Assembly (NCBI GenBank): GCA_903841915.1
Contig: CAIMKO010000135.1
Span: forward strand, 1 to 7,866
From: an uncultured Chitinophagaceae bacterium
GTDB lineage: Bacteria; Bacteroidota; Bacteroidia; Chitinophagales; Chitinophagaceae
DNA: 7,866 nt
Direction of reading: 5' to 3'
Shown here: positions 1-4,828 of the stretch, in pieces
How the letters are laid out: each line of letters opens with the position of its first letter
Position numbering within the stretch: the stretch's first letter is position 1
Notes under the pieces: model-generated
Told to the model about the DNA's origin: nothing
Databases searched by the model: none
What the model saw: the letters and a program-made list of their open reading frames with translations, nothing else
Position numbers and translations under genes: made by a program

Positions 1-1845
1 CCCGATCGTGTAGATATCAATGAGGCTGCATTGCTGGTAGGAATGGTGAATGCACCCTATTTGTATAATCCACGCCGTAATCCTAAAAGAGCATTGGACA
101 GAAGAAATACAGTACTAGATCAGATGGTACGTAATGAATTTTTGACAGAGCAGGAAGTATTCGCGTTAAAGTCGCACCCTATTGAGATCAACTATAAAAA
201 ATTAGACGAAACAACAGGCTTAGGACCTTACTTCAGGATGATCTTGGGTGAAGACATGAAGAAATGGTGTAAGGAGCATAAAAAAGCAGATGGCGAAGCC
301 TATGACCTCTATCGTGATGGATTAAAGATCTATACATCGATTGATCCACGCATGCAATTGTATGCCGAAGAAGCTGTGGCCAAGCATATGAGTTATATGC
401 AGAAATTATTCAACACCCAGGATAACGTGAAGAACGGGAAAATATGGAATGGATATGAGAATGTGCTGGAAGCTGCAGTTAAACAAACCGACCGTTGGAG
501 AGGTTTGAAGAAGGACGGAATGAATGATGAAGATGCGCGCAAATCTTTCAATACTCCTGTAAGAATGAAAGTATTTGCATGGAATAATAACCGTGAAAAA
601 GATACGGTGATGACGCCTTTTGATTCCATCAAATACTGCAAGCAAATGCTGCAGACCGGTTTCATGGTCATGGATCCTTTAAGCGGTGAAGTGCGCGCTT
701 GGGTGGGTGGTATTGATTTCAAAACATTCAAGTACGATCACGTTAATTATAATACCAAACGTCAGGTTGGTTCTACCATTAAACCATTGCTCTACAGTTT
801 GGCCATTGAAGAAGCAGGCTTCACTCCTAATACCATCGTTCGCGACGAACAACAAAGTTTTGGAGCTTATGGAATGGTTCCTGCAACATCCACTTCCTGT
901 ACAGGTGCTGAAATGCCGATGGCAGAAGCATTGGCGTTTTCGAGAAACTGTGCCACAGCGTATATCATGAAACAAATTGACAGCAAAGGAAATGGTGCAG
1001 CCATTCGTTTTGTTGATTTCTTAAAAAATAAATGCGGATTGCTTACAAAGATTCAACCGCATCCTTCAATAGCTATCGGTTCATGCGAGATCTCTTTGTA
1101 TGAAATGATGCAGGCTTATAGTATGTTACCCGGTCGTGGTTTTAATGTAAAGCCTTTATTCATCAAACGCATTGAAGACAAGAACGGAAATGTATTGCAG
1201 AATTTTTCTCCGGTACGAAGAGAAGTGATCAGCGATGTAACTTCTTATTCTGTCATTAAAATGATGCAGGGCGTTTTGCAATTCGGTACGGGAAGGAGAA
1301 TGTGGAGTTATGATGTGCATGGAGAAATTGCAGGTAAAACAGGAACTACCAACGATAACAGTGATGCATGGTTCATGGGTTATACCCCGCAGTTATTGGG
1401 TGGCGTTTGGGTAGGTGCCGATGATCGTTTCATTCGCTTTAATAAAAATAATTTAGAAGGTCAGGGTGCGCATGCAGCATTACCTATCTGGGCATATTTC
1501 TATGAAAAATGTTTGAGAGATCCAAAGTTATTGGGCATCGATCCTAATTCAACTTTTGTGAGGCCTGATGTTTTGAATACCGATTTCAATTTTGATAATC
1601 TCAATAATATCAAGCCCCCGTCAGGTGCCGAAGGAGAAGATATGGGTAATGGTACATCGCAGGATTATGTTCCTGCAGATATTAAACCCGAAGATCTAAA
1701 ACCTGAATCAGAAAATATCATTGAAGAAAATAAAACAACACAACCTGCCAATAAACCAAAAGACAATAAACAACCTGCACCGCCTGCCAATAAACCATCG
1801 CAGCAATTCAAAGCAACAATGCCAAAGAAACCGGGGAATGGTTAA
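1..1845 (+). CDS. mrcA: Class A penicillin-binding protein 1A, 5'-truncated by window edge
   Basis: Bifunctional peptidoglycan synthase: an N-terminal GT51 glycosyltransferase polymerises lipid II and a C-terminal transpeptidase cross-links the stem peptides in the periplasm. The reading frame is open from base 1, so the gene starts outside the window and the ATG at 31 is internal. The first ~45 codons are the end of the GT51 domain (EAALLVGMVNAP, then YNPRRNP and RRNTVLDQM). A linker follows, with the usual GLKIYTSIDPRMQ strand. All three transpeptidase motifs are present: SxxK as STIK with the nucleophilic Ser codon at 772-774, SxN as SRN at 940-948, and KTG at 1336-1344. The last ~75 codons are a Pro/Asn/Lys/Glu-rich tail with PANKP repeats, probably disordered. 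The missing part should hold the membrane anchor and the GT51 catalytic Glu. The gene could equally be called ponA; the family assignment is very secure. Confidence 0.95.
   Translation, partial: PDRVDINEAALLVGMVNAPYLYNPRRNPKRALDRRNTVLDQMVRNEFLTEQEVFALKSHPIEINYKKLDETTGLGPYFRMILGEDMKKWCKEHKKADGEAYDLYRDGLKIYTSIDPRMQLYAEEAVAKHMSYMQKLFNTQDNVKNGKIWNGYENVLEAAVKQTDRWRGLKKDGMNDEDARKSFNTPVRMKVFAWNNNREKDTVMTPFDSIKYCKQMLQTGFMVMDPLSGEVRAWVGGIDFKTFKYDHVNYNTKRQVGSTIKPLLYSLAIEEAGFTPNTIVRDEQQSFGAYGMVPATSTSCTGAEMPMAEALAFSRNCATAYIMKQIDSKGNGAAIRFVDFLKNKCGLLTKIQPHPSIAIGSCEISLYEMMQAYSMLPGRGFNVKPLFIKRIEDKNGNVLQNFSPVRREVISDVTSYSVIKMMQGVLQFGTGRRMWSYDVHGEIAGKTGTTNDNSDAWFMGYTPQLLGGVWVGADDRFIRFNKNNLEGQGAHAALPIWAYFYEKCLRDPKLLGIDPNSTFVRPDVLNTDFNFDNLNNIKPPSGAEGEDMGNGTSQDYVPADIKPEDLKPESENIIEENKTTQPANKPKDNKQPAPPANKPSQQFKATMPKKPGNG
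1744..1797 (+). repeat. 15-base direct repeat encoding PANKP in the PBP tail
   Basis: The 15-mer CCTGCCAATAAACCA occurs exactly at 1744-1758 and again at 1783-1797, in frame, each encoding PANKP. It lies in the low-complexity C-terminal tail of the penicillin-binding protein. Such repeats often vary in copy number between strains by slippage; that is inference here. Confidence 0.6.
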
Positions 1846-2007
1846 TTTTTGTTGACCGGCTTTTGTATTTCATAGCATCTTTACTTGCGTCGCACACTTG
1901 TACTTAAGAATAAAATGGAACAAACCATAATTTAACCTCGGAGATCTTAACTCGGCAAATCAATTTTCAATAGTTTCTATAGGTTTTTTTGGTAATTTTA
2001 CTGCAAT
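1846..2007. other. Intergenic region with possible promoter of the PIN module
   Basis: This 162-base gap separates the PBP gene from the PIN gene. I see no convincing terminator after the PBP stop; only a weak 6-bp stem (1840-1857) without a T-run. Near the downstream end are two approximate matches to the Bacteroidota -7 element TAnnTTTG: TAGGTTTT at 1980-1987 and TAATTTTA at 1993-2000. Neither has a clear, well-spaced TTTG at -33. An imperfect direct repeat, TTAACCTCGG (1932-1941) and TTAACTCGG (1947-1955), lies about 55-75 bases before the PIN start and could be an operator, but there is no proof. Confidence 0.3.
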
Positions 2008-2472
2008 ATGAAACAACGTATTTATATTGATACATCTGTAATTGGCGGCTATTATGACACTGAATTTGAAGTTCCAACTAAACAATTATTTGAAAGAATA
2101 ATTAACAAGGACTTTATCGTTTATTTTTCAGAGGTGAATGAAACTGAACTTGAATTTGCTCCCGAACACATAAAAGATGTTAAAAACTTAATTCCAGGCG
2201 ACTGTATCAGACACATTGAAATTGACGATGAAGTTGAATTATTAACACAAACATATATTTCAGAAAGAGCCTTAGGAAAAGCAAGTGAGAATGACGCTTA
2301 CCATATTGCTTTAGCTTCTGTTAATCGTTTAGATTGTTTAATCAGTTGGAACTTTAAGCATATTGTAAACTTTGACAAAATAAAAATGTTTAACTCAATC
2401 AATATGCGATTAGGTTATCCATTAATTGATATTCGTTCACCATTAGAATTTTTAAAAAATGACAACAACTAA
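2008..2472 (+). CDS. PIN-domain ribonuclease, VapC-like toxin
   Basis: Predicted Mg2+-dependent PIN-fold endoribonuclease of 154 residues, the usual size for a toxin of this type. The fold is supported by the N-terminal strand IYIDTSVIGG with the first acidic residue Asp8, the helix with TELEFA (Glu47) matching the second acidic position, NDAYHIALA with Asp96, and the following DCLISWNFKHIVN strand. In that strand Asn115 sits where many PIN proteins carry an Asp, a variation I recall as common in the SWNFKH subgroup. The C-terminus (GYPLIDIRSPLEFL) is also typical of that subgroup. The ATG at 2008 is the first in the frame and leaves the full N-terminal strand. The gene is AT-rich: one hand-counted 60-base line is about 30% GC, against 43% and 52% for two PBP lines, which suggests horizontal gain. 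It overlaps the next small gene by 14 bases, so the two are probably co-translated. PIN identity is secure; the RNA target and toxicity are inferred. Confidence 0.88.
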   Translation: MKQRIYIDTSVIGGYYDTEFEVPTKQLFERIINKDFIVYFSEVNETELEFAPEHIKDVKNLIPGDCIRHIEIDDEVELLTQTYISERALGKASENDAYHIALASVNRLDCLISWNFKHIVNFDKIKMFNSINMRLGYPLIDIRSPLEFLKNDNN

Positions 2473-2611
2473 AGAAATAAAAACATTTGACAGTGTTGCT
2501 TTTTTCAGAGCCATAAAAGAAAAGATGGCGAAGATGATGGAAGGTATGACATTAGCTGAAAAGAAAATATTTATGCAACAAATCCGCGAGGGTAAAATCA
2601 AAGTTGTGTAA
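2459..2611 (+). CDS. Small protein partner of the PIN toxin, putative antitoxin (50 aa)
   Basis: This is a 50-codon gene, ATG at 2459-2461 and TAA at 2609-2611, in a different frame from the PIN gene and overlapping its last 14 bases. The protein begins MTTTKEIKTFDSVAFFRAIK and continues with a charged amphipathic helix (KEKMAKMMEGMTLAEKKIFM) ending QIREGKIKVV. The pattern FDSV, then RxIKEK, then GMTxxE resembles small proteins I recall as partners of PIN genes in cyanobacteria and Bacteroidota, where the short helix is thought to wrap the toxin. No DNA-binding domain (ribbon-helix-helix or AbrB) is visible, so autoregulation, if any, would need another factor. The tight overlap and lack of any antitoxin-like gene upstream of the toxin support pairing. 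Function is inferred, not shown. Confidence 0.7.
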   Translation: MTTTKEIKTFDSVAFFRAIKEKMAKMMEGMTLAEKKIFMQQIREGKIKVV

Positions 2612-2635
2612 AAACTGCCACAACAAAAACATTTG

Positions 2636-2687
2636 CAAAAGCAGGGCTGACGGAAGTAATTGAACATCTTATTTCCATCAGCTTTTG
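2636..2687 (+). terminator. Hairpin just downstream of the PIN module
   Basis: CAAAAGC (2636-2642) pairs with GCTTTTG (2681-2687), and inside it TGACGGAA (2648-2655) pairs with TTCCATCA (2673-2680) with one C-A mismatch and a 5-base bulge. It starts 24 bases after the antitoxin stop, so it may end or protect the module transcript. It has no T-run after the stem, which makes it a poor intrinsic terminator. Confidence 0.4.
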
Positions 2688-2759
2688 TGTTTAAGTTGGG
2701 CATACTGTTTTCAAATCCCCGGCCTTCACAAATACTCGAACGTTGGAGGAGACAATTAA

Positions 2760-2794
2760 AAAGTCTCACAAAACGACCGATATATTGAGACTTT
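2760..2794. repeat. Perfect 9-bp inverted repeat
   Basis: AAAGTCTCA at 2760-2768 is the exact reverse complement of TGAGACTTT at 2786-2794, with a 17-base spacer. It is neither beside a gene start nor followed by a T-run, so its role is unknown. It could be a fold within a longer RNA or a protein-binding palindrome. Confidence 0.5.
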
Positions 2795-2809
2795 CTATAA
2801 AACTATTTG

Positions 2810-2843
2810 GCGCAAGTGTTACATCGGATCGCTTGTGCTTTTT
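2810..2843 (+). terminator. Hairpin plus T-run, terminator-like
   Basis: GCGCAAGTG (2810-2818) pairs over nine positions, two of them G-T wobbles, with CGCTTGTGC (2830-2838). The loop is 11 bases and TTTTT follows at 2839-2843. This is the form of a rightward intrinsic terminator. It lies about 200 bases after the PIN module, so it may end read-through or a separate small RNA. Confidence 0.5.
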
Positions 2844-2873
2844 AGTCTTAGCGGATTGTGTCAGACTATAAAC

Positions 2874-2913
2874 AAAAACAAGTCGGCATCTGCAATATGG
2901 CTGTCTTGTTTTT
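2874..2913. terminator. Bidirectional terminator between convergent genes
   Basis: AAAAACAAG (2874-2882) is the exact reverse complement of CTTGTTTTT (2905-2913). After one T-T mismatch the stem continues with CGGC against GCTG (one wobble), leaving a 12-base loop. T-rich tracts follow the stem on both strands. It overlaps the stop codon of the leftward secreted-protein gene (2912-2914), so it should terminate that gene as well as rightward transcripts from the PIN side. Confidence 0.7.
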
Positions 2914-3727
2914 AATTGTATCTGTAAAAATCGGAGAATTCTTCGTCACACAATAATCGCTTTAAAGTTGGATGCGATAATACTTCTGTATAATCCATTT
3001 TCCTGCCATCTACCCAGATGGTTCTGTAGATCAATCGTATACCGTGACTATAATCGACCCACCAGTTAATATGCCCAATATATAGCGGTTGTATCGCTTT
3101 GCCATCTAATTTATGCCAACCGTAAATGGCTTCGTGATTGGGCTTTGGATAACGCGAAATAAGACCGGATAAGACAACGTCCTTCTTGATCCCTGCGATA
3201 AGACCTTTACGCAGTTTGCGTTGCCCTTCTACGATCAAATGATGCTGCCACATGGTAACACTGCTGTCGCGAAATGCATACATGGGCACGGGTTCTAATT
3301 TCAGTGTTGCCTGTTTGTAAATATCATCCACCATTTTCCGGGTGGGTAAAAAGCAATGAAAACTATCCGCAATAATTTGGGCTGCCATAGGTGTTAAAGG
3401 GATCCTGGCCCAATCATCATCGGTTCCGATGCTCAGATAATCAGGGGCCACAAAATAGTAAGCATGTATCTCTTTTCCGGTTGCAGAATCAGTGATGGAA
3501 ACATTGATGCGAACAAATTTTTTATAGAAAGAAGGGATATTTCCGGAGAGTATTTCCTTCACTGCCAGTGAATCTCTTTCCTTCCACTTCCAGGCTGCTA
3601 CGGTTTTATAAAATGAAATGCCTCCTGTTCTTTGTACTGATGGTTCAGCAATATTTAAGCGGAATTTATGTTGCGCTTCTGAAAAAATATATGCGATGGA
3701 AAATAGTATCAGCAGTAAATATTTCAT
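2912..3727 (-). CDS. Secreted protein of unknown function (271 aa)
   Basis: I do not recognise a named function. The protein starts with a clear Sec signal peptide (MKYLLLILFSIAYIFSEA, likely cut near residue 18), so it is exported. The mature part is a single soluble domain with no membrane segment. It has a strand-rich centre (EIHAYYFVAPDYLSIGTDDD, about 86-105), then RIPLTPMAAQ (108-117) and paired histidines 162-163. The distinctive C-terminal stretch has YGWHKLDGKAIQPLY (202-216), GHINWWVDYSHGIRLI (218-233) and IWVDG. The His205, His219, Asp225 and His228 cluster looks like a catalytic or metal site. I recall similar VDYSHG-containing hypothetical proteins in other phyla, without a function. 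The start follows GGTAAA directly. The methyltransferase gene lies upstream on the same strand, but a 177-base gap with a large palindrome argues against a tight operon. Confidence 0.8.
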   Translation of the reverse strand: MKYLLLILFSIAYIFSEAQHKFRLNIAEPSVQRTGGISFYKTVAAWKWKERDSLAVKEILSGNIPSFYKKFVRINVSITDSATGKEIHAYYFVAPDYLSIGTDDDWARIPLTPMAAQIIADSFHCFLPTRKMVDDIYKQATLKLEPVPMYAFRDSSVTMWQHHLIVEGQRKLRKGLIAGIKKDVVLSGLISRYPKPNHEAIYGWHKLDGKAIQPLYIGHINWWVDYSHGIRLIYRTIWVDGRKMDYTEVLSHPTLKRLLCDEEFSDFYRYN

Positions 3728-3904
3728 TTTACCAAGTTAAGTACTCCTTCAAAATAATTTTTAATTTATTTTACCACAGAGGTCACAGTGTTTTTTCACA
3801 GAGGAAACAGAGAAATACATTACTCTCTGCGAAACTCTGTGAATCACTCTTTTACTCTGTGGTTAAGTATTACCTATTTTGGCGAAGCATTTAATAAAAA
3901 TATT
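3728..3904. other. Intergenic gap holding a dispersed-type palindrome
   Basis: The gap lies between the methyltransferase stop and the secreted-protein start, both leftward. Its main content is the palindromic repeat at 3773-3863. The rest is AT-rich, and any promoter for the secreted-protein gene must lie in it or upstream of it. I see no exact TAnnTTTG match on the minus strand close to that start. Confidence 0.5.
3773..3863. repeat. CACAGAG/CTCTGTG nested palindromic intergenic repeat
   Basis: Three nested perfect stems build a long imperfect palindrome: ACCACAGAG (3773-3781) with CTCTGTGGT (3855-3863), TTCACAGAG (3795-3803) with CTCTGTGAA (3835-3843), and CAGAGA (3808-3813) with TCTCTG (3824-3829). 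The core word CACAGAG or a close variant recurs along each arm. Repeats beginning TTAACCACAGAG are, to my knowledge, a widespread class of intergenic palindromes in many bacterial genomes, possibly REP- or MITE-like. Folded as RNA it could also separate the expression of the two leftward genes. Confidence 0.75.
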
Positions 3905-4561
3905 TTACCCATTTTTCCCAGTGAGCATAGGAACAAATGAGAACAGATCGAAGGATTCTTCTTTGATACTGCCATCAGCTAACTTGGTAATGCGCAACAT
4001 CCTTTGTGCTTCTCCTTCATCCAGGGGAATCACCATCATTCCGCCTGTCTTTAATTGTGCCACCAGTTTTGGCGGGATATAAGGTGCTGCTGCCGTGATG
4101 ATGATCTTATCAAAAGGTGCATAGGCCTGCAAGCCTTCAAAGCCATCCCCATAAAAGAATTTGATATTGGGATATTTTGCACGGAAGTAGAAGTTCTTAT
4201 GTTCATCATATAGTTTCTTTTGTCTTTCGATCGTGTAGACCCATGCTCCCATTTCGGCTAAAACGGTTGCCTGATAGACACTTCCTGTACCGATCTCTAA
4301 AACTTTATCAGACTTTTTAATTTGCAATAACTGTGTTTGATAAGCAACTGTATAAGGCTGAGAGATGGTTTGTGATTCACCAATAGGAAAAGCCCTGTCC
4401 TCATAAGCGATCTGATCAAAAGCCGAATCCAGAAAGTAATGACGTGGAATGCTATTGATGGCATTCAACACATTTTCATCTGTTATTCCCTTTTCTTTCA
4501 GCAGATTCACTAATTGTTTGCGTAATCCTTTGTGCTGGTAGCTGTCTTCGTACTTTTTCAT
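3905..4561 (-). CDS. pcm: Protein-L-isoaspartate O-methyltransferase
   Basis: A cytosolic protein-repair enzyme (EC 2.1.1.77) that transfers a methyl group from S-adenosylmethionine to isoaspartyl residues in aged proteins, starting their return to aspartate. Its 218 residues match the family. Motifs in order: IPRHYFLD (38-45); the substrate/active-site segment FPIGESQTISQPYTVA (58-73); SAM motif I VLEIGTGSVYQATVLAEMG (87-105); an acidic strand end YTIERQ (109-114) that should bind the ribose; GDG (138-140); and FDKIIITAAAP (150-160) followed by LKTGGMMVIPL. Motif I normally reads GTGSGYQ. Here residue 95 is Val (codon at 4277-4279 on the complement), an unusual change in the glycine-rich loop. 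The rest is intact, so it is probably functional. The gene is divergent from the pyrophosphatase gene. The ATG at 4561 gives the normal N-terminus. Confidence 0.93.
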   Translation of the reverse strand: MKKYEDSYQHKGLRKQLVNLLKEKGITDENVLNAINSIPRHYFLDSAFDQIAYEDRAFPIGESQTISQPYTVAYQTQLLQIKKSDKVLEIGTGSVYQATVLAEMGAWVYTIERQKKLYDEHKNFYFRAKYPNIKFFYGDGFEGLQAYAPFDKIIITAAAPYIPPKLVAQLKTGGMMVIPLDEGEAQRMLRITKLADGSIKEESFDLFSFVPMLTGKNG

Positions 4562-4569
4562 AAACTAGA

Positions 4570-4577
4570 CAAATCTA
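4570..4577 (-). promoter_or_regulatory. Candidate -7 element for pcm
   Basis: On the minus strand this reads TAGATTTG, an exact match to the Bacteroidota -7 consensus TAnnTTTG, ending eight bases before the pcm ATG. That implies a very short leader. No TTTG is seen at the expected -33 position, which instead falls on the edge of the hairpin at 4596-4619. Confidence 0.35.
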
Positions 4578-4595
4578 CTTATTGCATATATAGGA

Positions 4596-4619
4596 AGATT
4601 GTTTGGGGAAAAACAATCT
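4596..4619. repeat. Perfect 9-bp inverted repeat in the divergent promoter region
   Basis: AGATTGTTT (4596-4604) and AAACAATCT (4611-4619) are exact reverse complements around the 6-base loop GGGGAA. It lies upstream of both genes, so it cannot be the terminator of either, and no T-run follows on either strand. It may be an operator overlapping the -33 region of pcm, or a dyad element; function is unknown. Confidence 0.5.
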
Positions 4620-4729
4620 CTGTTTCCATTGTTAGTGACATTAATAAAACAGCATTTTAAACAGCCATTAAATGACAAAAATCATGCACAGATGTCTATT
4701 TTGTCAGCAAAAGCCCTCTAAAGCATGAG

Positions 4730-4737
4730 TAAATTTG
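4730..4737 (+). promoter_or_regulatory. Candidate -7 element for the pyrophosphatase gene (distal)
   Basis: TAAATTTG is an exact match to TAnnTTTG. The nearest upstream TTTG is at 4700-4703, 26 bases away, which is longer than usual. If used, the leader would be about 85 bases. It competes with the proximal candidate at 4783-4810. Confidence 0.3.
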
Positions 4738-4782
4738 TTACTTAATGCAGCACACATGGATTTGCTTAAACAAAGGCTCCCA

Positions 4783-4810
4783 TTTGTAACCTTGCTTTTA
4801 TATAATTCTA
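4783..4810 (+). promoter_or_regulatory. Candidate promoter of the pyrophosphatase gene (proximal)
   Basis: TTTG at 4783-4786 is followed after 16 bases by TAATTCTA (4803-4810), a partial match to TAnnTTTG. The position would give a leader of roughly 12-15 bases. The -7 match is weak, so this is only a suggestion. Confidence 0.3.
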
Positions 4811-4828
4811 CTCAAATTTTATCCCAAA

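Larger units (their letters stand above)
2612..2911. other. Convergent non-coding gap with four inverted repeats
   Basis: This 300-base gap lies between the rightward PIN module and the leftward secreted-protein gene. I found no credible gene in it. It contains four non-overlapping inverted repeats at 2636-2687, 2760-2794, 2810-2843 and 2874-2913, each listed separately. Only the last is an obvious terminator for both converging genes. The density of hairpins is more than termination needs; the gap may hold a structured RNA or decayed mobile-element ends, but neither is shown. Confidence 0.6.
4562..4828. other. Divergent promoter region between pcm and the pyrophosphatase gene
   Basis: This 267-base gap must carry the promoters for both divergent genes. 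It contains a leftward -7-like box at 4570-4577, a perfect hairpin at 4596-4619, and two candidate rightward promoter elements at 4730-4737 and 4783-4810, listed separately. I see no additional gene and no riboswitch class that I recognise. Confidence 0.55.

Noticed and set aside
393..975. Several 79-112-codon ORFs overlapping the PBP gene on both strands
   Set aside because: They lie wholly within a strongly conserved transpeptidase gene and have unnatural composition; shadows of its codon use.
1840..1857. Possible terminator after the PBP gene (GGTTAA pairing with TTGACC)
   Set aside because: Only six pairs including a wobble, overlapping the stop codon, with no T-run after the stem.
2695..2752. 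GTTGGGC and GAACGTTGG motifs resembling integron attC core sites behind the PIN module
   Set aside because: No matching RYYYAAC partner at the expected distance, the second motif breaks the GTTRRRY rule, and no integrase or further cassette is in the window.
2452..2769. Minus-strand ORF of 105 codons opposite the small antitoxin gene
   Set aside because: Cys/Phe-rich composition without a fold, antisense to the better supported PIN partner, and runs into inverted repeats.
3568..4082. Plus-strand ORFs of 108 and 67 codons overlapping the secreted-protein and pcm genes
   Set aside because: One runs through the palindromic repeat and both are antisense to better supported genes; no recognisable motif.
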